This document shows, piece after piece, positions 32,881 through 42,986 of a DNA stretch of 64,000 nucleotides. Origin of the DNA: Halobacillus_B rhizosphaerae. GTDB lineage: Bacteria; Bacillota; Bacilli; Bacillales; Halobacillaceae. A program made the translations under genes and the position numbers. The stretch spans positions 1-64,000 of the forward strand of contig NZ_JAUTWQ010000015.1 of the NCBI RefSeq assembly GCF_046719735.1, written 5' to 3'. A model generated the notes under the pieces. That model saw nothing but the letters and a program-made list of their open reading frames with translations, did not search any database and was not told the origin of the DNA. Each line of letters begins with the position of its first letter. The stretch's first letter is position 1.

Positions 32881-35800
32881 ATGGCATTTCCGTCTAATAA
32901 TCAGTTTCAACCATTATTATTAGGCGCTCAACCTATCTTTGATGTGGTAGGTGATGAAGCTCCAAGTTCAACGGACATCGTAGGTAATACCCAGTTTCCC
33001 GCCGGGTTTTTCGCCTACGACGGGCAGAATATTTATTTTCGGATCCGGCTGAATACGAATCCCATTAATAACCAGCTCACAGGATTTAGAAACTTTGCCT
33101 GGGGGGTACTTGTCAACACCTCAGGGACGCCAGGGGTGTATGACTGGCTGGTGAACGTCAATGGGCTGAATAGCACCATTAATCTTGTTCAAAATACAGT
33201 AAGGCAGTTCAACTCCTGGAATGATCCTGCAGAGGGGACGAATGGTCAGGGAGCACCCAATTTTTCAAGACCAATCGTCAATTTTGACGTGGCTCGTGCC
33301 AATTTGACAAATGATGGATCCAACTTTGGTGGGAATCCGGATTATTTTTTAGATTTTCAGTTTTCTGCCAGTACCTTTTTTCAGACGTTAGGGATTACAG
33401 AGAGCACACCGCTTCAATTTATTATATTCTCATCAGCCAATGCGAATAATTACAACAAAGATTCATTACGTGTAAGTGAAGGATTTCAGTTTATTAATGC
33501 CTTGACGAATCCTGTACCTCCAGAGGATGTCGATGTTCGAGCTGAGCTTTCAGTGACTAAATCAATCACATCGGGACCTCTTAGTATTTTAAATGGAAAT
33601 GAAGGGACTTGGTCACAGACAGTCACTATTACGAATACCGGCCGTTCTTTAGCTAGGCAGGTATTTATCAATGATCTTTTCCAAATTGATCAGTTAACTA
33701 ATGTTAATAGTATTGTTTCATCATTGGGGACGACAGCTTTTAACAGTTCTACAAGGACTTTATCCTGGAATATTGGAAATTTAAATCCTGGTCAGACGGC
33801 TACATTGACGTATGGACTTACCGGTACGTTTACAACTTCCGGAACGAGAACGCTGAATACAATTACGGCAACAGGAATTGACGATTTTACAGGGGGACAG
33901 CTACCAGTTCAGACGGTATCGAATACCGTAAGTGTCCAATCCGCTGCGGCGATTACAGGGCAGGTTACCTCAGGCTTAAATGGACTACCTTTAACAGGCG
34001 TTATGGTTGAGTTGCGTAATGCCATGAATGTATTAATTGCGACGACTACCACAAACGGTAGTGGAGCCTATAACTTTACCTCACTAACTCCTGGAACTTA
34101 TTCGTTAACCTATATCCTTGCTAATTACATGACAACGACCCGTTCCACTACGGTAGCATCGGGTCAAACCCAAGTCGTCAATGTGTTGTTGCCTCCAGAT
34201 CCTGGTTCAATTACGGGAACTGTCACCACAGCTGGCAACGTTCCTATCTCAGGAGCGCAAGTTCGGTTGATCGATAGTTTTAATACGGTTTTGGCTACAC
34301 AGGTTACGAATGCCCAAGGGGATTATTCGTTTAACCCCGTTCAACCAGGAGCGTACGTTCTTACGGTGAGTGCTTCAACTTTCCAATCTCAAACAAGGGG
34401 GACAGAAGTCCAGTCCAATTCGGTGACAGTGGAAAATTTCCAACTCCCAGGGTCGCCGGGAACGGTAACTGGGACAGTTCGAAATCAAGCCAGTGTCTCG
34501 ATACCAAATGCCACCGTTCAAGTTCTGGATCTCGCCAATAATGTCATTGCGACTACAACCACTGACGCTTTAGGCATGTATACGATCGATCAATTGGCTT
34601 CTGGAACCTATACATTGAGGACCTTAGCACCTTTGTACCAAACAAGTCTGCTTGGGTTTACGGTTGCTCAAGGCCAGACCGTCATGCAGAATGTTACTTT
34701 AATCGATCAGCCAGGAACATTATCTGGTGAAGTCACAGACGATACAACGGGAGACCCTGTTCAGGGGGCTTCTATCCAGATGATTAACCAGAGCGGGGTT
34801 ACCATTGCAACAGCTACTACAGATATGGCTGGTAACTATACCATTGATAATCTTCCTCCGGGGTCTTATACAGTGACCGTTAGTCAACCCAGGTATGCAT
34901 CTCAAACACTTGGGGTAATCATTGTTGCAAATGGACTGACGGTGCTGGATGTGCAGCTCACCCTGCGTGCAGGTGTAATTCAGGGAACGGTAGAAAATAG
35001 TAATAATCAGCCCATAAGTGGTGCTGTTGTGCAGCTAATTCTTAACGGAGTAGCTATCGCTTCTACCATTAGCAGCGAGTCAGGAGAATATACGTTTCCA
35101 AATCTTGCCCCTGGCAATTATTCGGTTCGAGCTTCTGCTGAGAACTTCCAAACCCAGGTACTTGGTACTTTAGTGAGTGAATTTCAAACTTCTATAGTAA
35201 ACTTCACTTTATTGGAGGATCCGGGCATTCTTCAAGGTACGGTTACGGAAGGGAACCTTGATCCAATCCCTGGAGCGGTGATCACGGTAAGAACGAGTGT
35301 AGGAGATATAGTGGTCGGTACAGGAGTAGCAGATGAGGGCGGCTTTTACACCATTCCTCAATTAGCACCGGGTTCCTATACCGTCACGGCTACAGCCTCT
35401 GACTTCCAAACAGCTTCTCAAGGCGTCTTAATCCAGTCCAACATGACGACAATGGCAGACTTCGTTTTAGAGCTTAACCCTGTATCCATCATTGGCACGG
35501 TCATTAACCAGCAAACAGGGGATCCGATTACAGGGGCTCAGATTGAAGTCAGAGTGCTGGATATCAATGGGGCAGTCGTTCAAACGACGTTCACGAATAA
35601 CAGCGGGGAATTCCTGGTGGATCAATTGGCTCCAGGAACCTATACTGTCTTAGCTTCCGCGCCATTCTTCCAAACGAATGTTGCGACTGTTACCGTCCCC
35701 CCTGGGGGACAGGAGAGCATCCTTATTGCTTTGACACCAAATCCAGGAACTATCGAGGGAACTCTTACTTCCGATGCAACGGGAGATCCACTTGTAGGTG

Positions 35801-38800
35801 CCATTGTTCAGGTTGTTAACCAGAACAATGTACAGCTTGGCACTGTGATTACAGATCAATTTGGACAGTATTCGGTGACTGGTTTGGCACCGGGTAACTA
35901 CAATGTCATTGCAAGTGCGGAAGGTTTTCAAACCAAAGTCGGCGGAGCGATTGTCCTTTCTAATACTACGACGGTTGTCAACCTTTCTCTTTTAGCTTCA
36001 CCTGGGGCCATCAGTGGAACGGTTACGCCAATGCAACTAAACACCATTGTCCAGCTCTATACGGCGAATAACGTTTTTATCGCCAGTGTGTTAGCAGATG
36101 TAAACGGAGTCTATGCATTTACGAATATAGCTCCGGGAAGCTATATTCTTACCGCTAGTGCTCCTAATTATACGACGATTGCTGCAGGGGCAGTGGTTAA
36201 TGCAAACGATACAACGGTCGTGGACTTTACTTTGGTAGCTAATCCTGCATCGTTTTCTGGATCGGTAGTAGACGAAGGTGGAAACCCGGTTCCTAACGCC
36301 ATTATTAATGTATTGGATGCGACTGAAGTTCCTATAAGTCTGGCTGGTACGGATGCTAGCGGATTCTATTCTGTCAGCAATTTGCCGGCAGGCTCCTTAA
36401 CCATTGTTGTTTCAGCTCCTGGATATAGTCATGTGGTATCCGGAATTATTTTGACACCAGGGGCAAGTGTTTCGGATGTTAATTTTACTTTAATTGCAAA
36501 CTCTGGATCAATCAGCGGTCAGGTTACGAACGTGGATACAGGAAGTGCGCTCGCTAATGCCATTGTTGTCGTTCGCCAAGCTGGGGCGACGGATCAAATT
36601 GTAGCTACGGTTACGACAAGTCCATTTGGTAACTATTCGGTTACCGGGTTGGCACCGGGGAGCTATACGGTGACGGCCTCATTGACAGGGTTTGGCACTC
36701 AAACTGCTGGAGCAGTAGTCGTCAGTGACATGACTACGAACGCTAATATTTCCCTATCAGAATTAAGTGGGTCAATTGATGGACAGTTGGTGGACTCGAA
36801 CGGGGATCCAATTACCGGTGTAAACTTGCAATTGCGTTTATTGAACGACTTTAATGTTGTCATCTCTACCATTCTTGCAAACCCTGATGGGAGTTTCATG
36901 TTTCTGGATGTCGTCCCGGGTACGTACATCATTACGGGAACTGCCCCAGGTTACCAGACCGGCTCTGTAGGGGTCCTAGTTGAAGCGGGGCAGGTGACGC
37001 AAACTATTATTCCTCTGAATGCTTCCCCGGCTATTTTAACAGGGCAGGTGATCAGCGCTCAATCTAGTATGGGAATTAGAGGAAGTACCGTGACAGTAAT
37101 CACCCCGCTTACAGGAGTGATTGTAGGGACGGCCATCACGGATCAAGATGGAAATTTTAGAATCGACAAACTGCCAGCTGGGACGTATAACGTGTCTGCT
37201 TCAGCCACAAACTTTGGTTCCGCTTCGACGGCTGTATTCCTAGTGGCGGGAGGAACTTCTACGACAACCTTGTCCTTGTCACCGAACCCGGGAGCGTTGA
37301 GTGGAACTGTGATCGATCGAGTTACTGGGGGAGTGCTTGCAGGAGCAAGTGTTCAAATTTTTGACCAGACTGGTGCCTTTTTATTCTCGACTGTAACCGA
37401 TGCTTTAGGCAATTATGTAGCAACCAATCTTTCTCTTGGAAGTTATACAGCCGTAGCCAGTTTAAATGGTTACAGCAATCAACTCATCAGCTTCACTATT
37501 CAGCCCAATGAAATTTCTATTGCTAGTTTTGCCTTGGACCCGAACCCTTCTACCCTGCAAGGACTCGTTACTGATGAAAACGGGGACCCTATCGTTGGAG
37601 CAGAAATAGTGATTCGCCAGTTTACAGCAGCTGGACCAGTTATCGCCACTGCTATTACTCATGCGGATGGGGGATATTTAATTCCTTCACTGCCAGAGGG
37701 GTCATTTACCATTATTGTAACTGCTCAAGGCTATGGTACAGAGACGGCTTCTGTTTTGCTTGAACCTGGAAGTATGGCCATACAGAATTTCACTTTAACC
37801 CAGCTGGTTTCCAATGTTGAAGGGACGGTGACTGACGCAGATTCAGGAGATCCGTTGCCAAACGTACTTATTCAATTGTTTAATACGAATGGAGTACTGA
37901 TTGGTTCCTTCCAAAGCGAAGTAGATGGGACGTATCGAATTGAAGGTTTTACACCTGGTCAGTATACGATTACGTTTGGTCGACCAGATTATCAGACTCA
38001 ATCGATTGGCTTCATGACGAATCCAAATGAAACGGCAGTAGTGAATGCGAGTTTAATAGCAGATCCAGGAGCAATTATCGGTCAGGTGCTCGATTCCGAA
38101 GCAAATCCGTTAATCGGGGCTTCTGTAAGGGTATTTCCTTCCATAGGCTTACTACCTATCGCTACGCTTATCACAGACGGTACCGGTACGTTTTCTCTGT
38201 CTGGATTATCACCCGGCTCCTACACCCTCATCGCTACTTTTGAAAATTACTCGACTGGGCAAACAGGGATCAGCGTATTGCCTAATCAAACGAGCAGCTC
38301 GACGATTATTTTACTACCGAATCCTGCAACGATTACAGGAAATGTTAGTGACACCTCGGGGGATCCTATATCAAACGCTTCTGTGCGGGTACTTGATCAA
38401 AACGAATCTGTTTTAGGCACAACAGTTACAGATGAATTTGGGGACTATGCATTGTCTAATCTGCCTCCAGGGAATCATCAGGTTATTGTAAGTGCACCAG
38501 GGTTTGCTACTGTTGTTGGAGGAATCATATTAACTCCTGGGGAACAATTGAACAACGTTAATTTTGTACTGACTCCTAACCCGGGCAATATTCAAGGGCA
38601 AGTAACCGATCTTACCTCTGGTTTGCCGATTATTGGCGCCGTTACAGTTGCAAGGACGGTTGGAGGTATTCCAGTTATTGTAGCGTCAGTTGTGACTGAT
38701 GGAAATGGGAATTATATGATTGGAGGGCTAGCCCCTGGTTCCTATTCGATCTCGAGCTCTGCGGCTGGCTATGCAATAAACGCCGTGGGTGCTCTAGTTG

Positions 38801-41800
38801 AAAGCGGGCAGACGACAACGGTGGACATCGCATTGTCGCCTGCGGCAGGCAGTATTTCTGGGGTTGTAACCGATGAAGAAGGAATGCCAATATTGAATTC
38901 CTTCATCGAAATTAAAGTGTTTGATCAAGCAGGAAATCTTATTCAAACCGTCTTAGCAGACTCCCAGGGAGAATTCTTAATTTCAGGGCTATCTCCAGGA
39001 ACTTATCAGCTTTCTATTACGGCAACAAATTTTGCGGGGGCAACTGTCGGAGCATTCGTTGAAGCAGGGGAGACTACATTCCTATTTGTTCCTTTAAGCC
39101 CAAATCCTGCCCGAATCATCGGCGAAGTCTTTGATGCAGATACACTTGCTCCTATTAGTGGGGCAATCGTTTCTGTAACTGATGTAAATGGACTCCCAAT
39201 CACAAATACAGTAACCGATGAAAATGGAAACTTTTCTATACCTGGCCTTCCGCCAACCACCGTTATAGTTTCTGCTGTTGCCCCTGGATATGGGGCGGCA
39301 TCGACTGCAGTTTTGCTAACTCCAAATGCAACGGTTTCAACAACACTGGCGTTAGTGGCTAACCCGGGTGGAGTAACGGGAACGGTAACGGCTGAGGGAA
39401 TTGGTGACCCTATATCTGGAGCCGTGGTGCAGATTTTTGATGGAACGAGGGCTTTAGTAGCCACACTGGTAACCGACCCTGATGGGGTCTACCAATTCAG
39501 CAGCTTATCAGCAGGGATCTATCGAATCGTTGTCTCGGCTACTGGGTTCGGAACTGCTGTTCAGGATGTGCGCATTGCGTCGAATCAATTAACGCAAGCT
39601 GATTTTATACTGAGTGAGAACCCTGGTAACATTCAAGGGCTTGTAATTAATGAGTTTACTGGGGAGCCGCTCATCGGTGTTACGGTTATCATCCGCCAAT
39701 TTTCTCCGACAGGACCCATTATTCAGACTACCGCAACAGACAGCAATGGGGAATTTCTGGTCATGGGGCTGGACCCAGGGGTATACGCGGTAACTGCTTT
39801 CATCCCTTCCTACGGCTCGCGAACCGCCACAGTATCCGTTACTGCAGATACAACGACGATGGTTACGCTCGCTCTCTCGCCTGACGCAGGAGCTGTAGAA
39901 GGGATCGTCACTTCTGCAGTTACCGGAGAAGGATTAAGGGATACAAGGGTTTCGGTGTATGATGTTAACGGTGTTCTTGTCGTTGTTACTCAGACTGATA
40001 GTGAAGGAAGCTACCGGGTGGAAGGGCTGAGTCCAGGAAGCTATACGCTAGTATTTTTCCACCCATCTTTCCAAATAGCAAGTATCGGAACAATGATTCT
40101 GGCTAATGAAACCTTGATTGTTAATGCAGCTCTTAATCCATCGCCTGGAATGATTGAAGGGCAAGTATTGGATGCGTTTGGTGAATTTCCGCTCTCCGGA
40201 GCAGTTGTTCAATTATTTCCGGCACAAAGTCTTATTCCTGTTGCCAATGCTGTAACGGATCAGGACGGTTTCTATTCGTTCAGCGGAGTGGCACCTGGGG
40301 AATATACTGTTACGGCCTCTTTAACTGGTTATGCAAGGGGAGCAGTTGGGGCAACCGTGATTGAAAATCAAGTGACGATTGCCGATATTTTCTTAATTCC
40401 TAATCCTGCTTCCATCAGTGGGACCGTCACATCCAATGATGGCTCTCCTATTCAAGGAGCGACAGTACGTGTAGTCGATCAAAATGAGACGGTCTTAGGA
40501 ACAGGGGTTACTGCATTTGATGGTTCCTATGTAATCGGTAATCTCCCACCGGGTTCACATACTGTCATCTTTAGCGCATCTGGATTCGGGAGTGTGGTTA
40601 TTGGAGTCATTCTTTCCCAGGGAGAAGAAGAGACTGGGGTAGATGCGGTGCTCCAGCCAAATCCGGGAGCGATTGCAGGAGTTGTTTTCAATTCGGCAAC
40701 GGAACAAGGAATCATCGGCGCAGACCTAGTCATTAGGAGGGTAATTGGGGATACGTCCATTGTAGTGGCTACTACCACTGCTGATTCGGATGGAAGGTAT
40801 ATGGTGTCTGGACTTTCGTCAGGACTTTATACGGTCACCGCAAGCGCTACAGGATATGGTCCGAATACGGTTGCTGTTGTGGTGGAAGCAGACGTTACCG
40901 AGAGAGTGGATGTTCCATTGACTTCCTTAACGGGCTCACTCGAAGGTCAAGTATTAGATTCAGAAGGGCTTCCTATTATGGAACAAGGGATAAGTATTCA
41001 AATTTTTGATGAACAAGGGCGTCTGGTGGAAACGCTGTTGGCAGATAATCTAGGTGGATTTACCGTATTGAATTTGGAACCAGGAAATTATCGAGTGGTT
41101 GTCTCAGCACCAGGGTATGAAACTGCCTCTGTAAGCGCCATAATTACCGCTGGACAAACGACGATGATTACAATAGTTCTTCAAGAGGAACCTGGTACAT
41201 TATCAGTGAATGTAAGAGATCGTATGACAGGAGTTCCGATTTCAGGTGCGAGTGTTACTGTTACTCTCTCTGATGGAACTGTTGTCGGTTCTGGTGTGAC
41301 GGACAGCAATGGAGATGTGATTATTACAGGATTGCCAACGGGCGAGCTTCTCCTATCTGTAGCTGGGGAGAACTATATTCCGGAAACTCAGACTATCGTA
41401 ATTGGTTCAGGCGAAGTATTGGAATTAACCATCACTCTTCAGCGTATTCCACTGGGGAGGGTCATTGGTCAGGTTGTGGATCAGGAAACTACTTTTCCGA
41501 TAACCGGAGCACTCGTTGAGTTAATAAATACGGCAGGGACTATTATTGCTTCCTTCACTACAGATGAAGAAGGACTATTCAACTTTGAAGATGTGCCAGA
41601 AGGAACCTACCGCTTACGTATTTCCAAGATCGGATACGAAACAGAAACGGTGGTTATTGAAGTAATGAACGGTGAAACAACCTATGTTCGTATCGAATTA
41701 GAGGTAGGAGATCCGTGTCTGCTTGAAAATCAAAGGGGCTTCTGTACCATTGAGAATCTCATATGCCATGAGACTGGGAATCCAACTCAGAGAGAAAACG

Positions 41801-42267
41801 TTACGGTGCAGCTGCCGAATGGAGAACAAGTAGAATTGCAACTCATAAATGTAGCTATAACTTTTGATGTAACCATTACCATAGAGGGTACAAATGGGGT
41901 TTGTGTAAGTGATCCGGTTCAACGGACAATTTGTAACCAAGTGCTCATGTGTGCGCCTCCAGACACTAATATCCATTGTTCAGTCGCTTTAAGTGATTGT
42001 ATAGTAGACCTTGAGTGTAGAAATGGAAGCCTCAGTTCTGTTATTCTTCGATTATTTTGGAACCAAAGTCTTCAAACTCAAACTGACGCAACCGTGCGAT
42101 TAGGTGGTACGTTAAACTCAGCTAGAGGTAAAGAGGTGGAAGAGCAGCAGTATGAGACTGATATATGTGTAAACGTCACACGTGTTCTTGATTGGATTCA
42201 GATATGTGTAGAGAAAGAGATAATTATTGATGGAGAGAGGCTCATTTTTAGGTGTAACTTTAGTTAA
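32881..42267 (+). CDS. Giant carboxypeptidase-regulatory-like repeat protein, 3128 aa
   Basis: A 3128-residue protein, one of the largest expected in such a genome. Residues 1-230 (MAFPSNNQFQ..., FPAGFFAYDGQNIYFRIRLN) form a leading domain I recall from other Bacillaceae giant proteins. About 235-350 is a DUF11-like beta domain (TNTGRSLARQVFINDLF ... NLNPGQTATLTYGL). About 355-2945 are 30 tandem prealbumin-like (carboxypeptidase regulatory/CnaB-like) domains of about 86 residues with the core GxV...GAxVxxxxxxxxxxAxTTTDxxGxYxxxxLxPGxYxVxAxAxGY. All 12 cysteines lie in the last 183 residues. No signal peptide, transmembrane helix or LPxTG motif is visible. A spore- or cell-surface role is inference only. 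Confidence 0.85.
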   Translation: MAFPSNNQFQPLLLGAQPIFDVVGDEAPSSTDIVGNTQFPAGFFAYDGQNIYFRIRLNTNPINNQLTGFRNFAWGVLVNTSGTPGVYDWLVNVNGLNSTINLVQNTVRQFNSWNDPAEGTNGQGAPNFSRPIVNFDVARANLTNDGSNFGGNPDYFLDFQFSASTFFQTLGITESTPLQFIIFSSANANNYNKDSLRVSEGFQFINALTNPVPPEDVDVRAELSVTKSITSGPLSILNGNEGTWSQTVTITNTGRSLARQVFINDLFQIDQLTNVNSIVSSLGTTAFNSSTRTLSWNIGNLNPGQTATLTYGLTGTFTTSGTRTLNTITATGIDDFTGGQLPVQTVSNTVSVQSAAAITGQVTSGLNGLPLTGVMVELRNAMNVLIATTTTNGSGAYNFTSLTPGTYSLTYILANYMTTTRSTTVASGQTQVVNVLLPPDPGSITGTVTTAGNVPISGAQVRLIDSFNTVLATQVTNAQGDYSFNPVQPGAYVLTVSASTFQSQTRGTEVQSNSVTVENFQLPGSPGTVTGTVRNQASVSIPNATVQVLDLANNVIATTTTDALGMYTIDQLASGTYTLRTLAPLYQTSLLGFTVAQGQTVMQNVTLIDQPGTLSGEVTDDTTGDPVQGASIQMINQSGVTIATATTDMAGNYTIDNLPPGSYTVTVSQPRYASQTLGVIIVANGLTVLDVQLTLRAGVIQGTVENSNNQPISGAVVQLILNGVAIASTISSESGEYTFPNLAPGNYSVRASAENFQTQVLGTLVSEFQTSIVNFTLLEDPGILQGTVTEGNLDPIPGAVITVRTSVGDIVVGTGVADEGGFYTIPQLAPGSYTVTATASDFQTASQGVLIQSNMTTMADFVLELNPVSIIGTVINQQTGDPITGAQIEVRVLDINGAVVQTTFTNNSGEFLVDQLAPGTYTVLASAPFFQTNVATVTVPPGGQESILIALTPNPGTIEGTLTSDATGDPLVGAIVQVVNQNNVQLGTVITDQFGQYSVTGLAPGNYNVIASAEGFQTKVGGAIVLSNTTTVVNLSLLASPGAISGTVTPMQLNTIVQLYTANNVFIASVLADVNGVYAFTNIAPGSYILTASAPNYTTIAAGAVVNANDTTVVDFTLVANPASFSGSVVDEGGNPVPNAIINVLDATEVPISLAGTDASGFYSVSNLPAGSLTIVVSAPGYSHVVSGIILTPGASVSDVNFTLIANSGSISGQVTNVDTGSALANAIVVVRQAGATDQIVATVTTSPFGNYSVTGLAPGSYTVTASLTGFGTQTAGAVVVSDMTTNANISLSELSGSIDGQLVDSNGDPITGVNLQLRLLNDFNVVISTILANPDGSFMFLDVVPGTYIITGTAPGYQTGSVGVLVEAGQVTQTIIPLNASPAILTGQVISAQSSMGIRGSTVTVITPLTGVIVGTAITDQDGNFRIDKLPAGTYNVSASATNFGSASTAVFLVAGGTSTTTLSLSPNPGALSGTVIDRVTGGVLAGASVQIFDQTGAFLFSTVTDALGNYVATNLSLGSYTAVASLNGYSNQLISFTIQPNEISIASFALDPNPSTLQGLVTDENGDPIVGAEIVIRQFTAAGPVIATAITHADGGYLIPSLPEGSFTIIVTAQGYGTETASVLLEPGSMAIQNFTLTQLVSNVEGTVTDADSGDPLPNVLIQLFNTNGVLIGSFQSEVDGTYRIEGFTPGQYTITFGRPDYQTQSIGFMTNPNETAVVNASLIADPGAIIGQVLDSEANPLIGASVRVFPSIGLLPIATLITDGTGTFSLSGLSPGSYTLIATFENYSTGQTGISVLPNQTSSSTIILLPNPATITGNVSDTSGDPISNASVRVLDQNESVLGTTVTDEFGDYALSNLPPGNHQVIVSAPGFATVVGGIILTPGEQLNNVNFVLTPNPGNIQGQVTDLTSGLPIIGAVTVARTVGGIPVIVASVVTDGNGNYMIGGLAPGSYSISSSAAGYAINAVGALVESGQTTTVDIALSPAAGSISGVVTDEEGMPILNSFIEIKVFDQAGNLIQTVLADSQGEFLISGLSPGTYQLSITATNFAGATVGAFVEAGETTFLFVPLSPNPARIIGEVFDADTLAPISGAIVSVTDVNGLPITNTVTDENGNFSIPGLPPTTVIVSAVAPGYGAASTAVLLTPNATVSTTLALVANPGGVTGTVTAEGIGDPISGAVVQIFDGTRALVATLVTDPDGVYQFSSLSAGIYRIVVSATGFGTAVQDVRIASNQLTQADFILSENPGNIQGLVINEFTGEPLIGVTVIIRQFSPTGPIIQTTATDSNGEFLVMGLDPGVYAVTAFIPSYGSRTATVSVTADTTTMVTLALSPDAGAVEGIVTSAVTGEGLRDTRVSVYDVNGVLVVVTQTDSEGSYRVEGLSPGSYTLVFFHPSFQIASIGTMILANETLIVNAALNPSPGMIEGQVLDAFGEFPLSGAVVQLFPAQSLIPVANAVTDQDGFYSFSGVAPGEYTVTASLTGYARGAVGATVIENQVTIADIFLIPNPASISGTVTSNDGSPIQGATVRVVDQNETVLGTGVTAFDGSYVIGNLPPGSHTVIFSASGFGSVVIGVILSQGEEETGVDAVLQPNPGAIAGVVFNSATEQGIIGADLVIRRVIGDTSIVVATTTADSDGRYMVSGLSSGLYTVTASATGYGPNTVAVVVEADVTERVDVPLTSLTGSLEGQVLDSEGLPIMEQGISIQIFDEQGRLVETLLADNLGGFTVLNLEPGNYRVVVSAPGYETASVSAIITAGQTTMITIVLQEEPGTLSVNVRDRMTGVPISGASVTVTLSDGTVVGSGVTDSNGDVIITGLPTGELLLSVAGENYIPETQTIVIGSGEVLELTITLQRIPLGRVIGQVVDQETTFPITGALVELINTAGTIIASFTTDEEGLFNFEDVPEGTYRLRISKIGYETETVVIEVMNGETTYVRIELEVGDPCLLENQRGFCTIENLICHETGNPTQRENVTVQLPNGEQVELQLINVAITFDVTITIEGTNGVCVSDPVQRTICNQVLMCAPPDTNIHCSVALSDCIVDLECRNGSLSSVILRLFWNQSLQTQTDATVRLGGTLNSARGKEVEEQQYETDICVNVTRVLDWIQICVEKEIIIDGERLIFRCNFS
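33943..41700 (+). repeat. 30 tandem 86-residue domain repeats
   Basis: Counting the (P/A/S)GxIxGxV starts gives 30 repeats of about 258 bp. The second halves, LPPGSYTVxASAxGYxTxxxGxxVxxGxTTxxNxxLxPN, are most constant. Individual repeats are well diverged at the DNA level. Confidence 0.9.
36241..41190 (+). repeat. Higher-order repeat: period of eight domains (about 2.08 kb)
   Basis: Repeats 10, 18 and 26 start at 36241, 38320 and 40402 (spacing 2079 and 2082 bases) and share special features: AN/PNPA starts, a VLDQNE or VLDATE strand, and GxIL(T/S)(P/Q)G endings. Repeats 12, 20 and 28 share (V)LDS..GD/E..I and STILANPDG/QTVLADSQG. 15 and 23 share VIIRQF. 16 and 24 share NGVL and a YRxEG turn. 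17 and 25 share IGQVLD and VFP/LFP. Units are 36241-38319, 38320-40401 and a partial 40402-41190. Confidence 0.8.
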
Positions 42268-42550
42268 GGTATATGATAATTTATTTCCAGAACACATTTT
42301 TTCGTCATTTTATCATGATGGCGTTCTAAAATTCATTAAGCTCTAATTTAAGGGGAATTTCTTAAAATTGATGGCAATCTCAGGGGCAATACTGTATTTC
42401 AGTGCCTTATATACCCAGTGAAAAGATAATACTTTAATGCAAAGGTTATTGATGAACTACTCTTTTAGCTTGAAGGAGATGCTGTGATCTTTCTTAACAT
42501 ATGGAACCTTTTACAGTCATCCACTATTTTTTATAGGCTTTCACAAATGA

Positions 42551-42592
42551 CATACCTTTTGACATACTAATCTAAAGGTATGTTTATTTTCT
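42551..42592 (+). terminator. Terminator behind the giant gene
   Basis: CATACCTTT pairs with AAAGGTATG across a 14-nt loop and runs into TTTATTTTCTTTT. It is 280 bases behind the stop codon. Confidence 0.75.
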
Positions 42593-42771
42593 TTTATTAC
42601 TGAACTTTAACATAGTCCTAAGTGTATTGCTTTTAACCATCCGTTTATAGGTTATTCCCCTTTATTAACTTAAGCGCATCCATGGGCGGCATAATGAAAA
42701 ACGCCAAAGCCACTTCCGCCGTAGGTTTTGATAACAAACGGGCAGTAAAATTTAAAAACTCAACTAAAAAT

Positions 42772-42816
42772 AAAAAGGCTATCAAAAGTTTTTAAAACTT
42801 TTGATAGCCTTTTTAT
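42772..42816. terminator. Bidirectional terminator, repeat type B
   Basis: AAAAAGGCTATCAAAAGT and its complement ACTTTTGATAGCCTTTTT form a perfect long stem with T-run and A-run flanks. The CAAAAGT/ACTTTTG centre resembles the hairpins at 32673 and 48259. Confidence 0.85.
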
Positions 42817-42890
42817 TTATTCGAAAATATGACTCAGGCATCAGGATCGCTAAACCGGTATCCCAGCATAGATCGCTTTAGGATGGACGT

Positions 42891-42916
42891 TTAAGAAAAA
42901 GTTAAGATTTTCTTAA
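42891..42916. promoter_or_regulatory. Inverted/direct repeat ahead of the monooxygenase
   Basis: TTAAGAAAA and TTTTCTTAA form a perfect 9-bp inverted repeat with an 8-base gap. The left part also contains a direct repeat TTAAGA-N5-TTAAGA, the format bound by OmpR/PhoP-type regulators. No regulator is assigned. Confidence 0.4.
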
Positions 42917-42986
42917 TAGAGAGATTAGATGCGTGTTTTACATTTAAATTGCCTTCAAAAAAGTTCTTATTAAGGAGTGTGAAAAG

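Larger units (their letters stand above)
42268..42986 (+). other. Intergenic, 719 bp
   Basis: No supported gene. It holds terminators at 42551-42592 and 42772-42816 and an inverted repeat TTAAGAAAA/TTTTCTTAA at 42891-42916 ahead of the flavin monooxygenase. A 38-codon open frame at 42679-42795 lacks a ribosome site and is not called. Confidence 0.6.

Noticed and set aside
33943..41700. CRISPR array or DNA-level satellite
   Set aside because: The period is 258 bp and coding, with diverged DNA. It is a protein-domain repeat.
32881..42267. Sortase-anchored adhesin
   Set aside because: There is no signal peptide, LPxTG motif or C-terminal membrane helix.
42679..42795. 38-codon open frame ATGGGCGGCATAATG...
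   Set aside because: No ribosome site, overlaps the terminator at 42772, no recognisable product.
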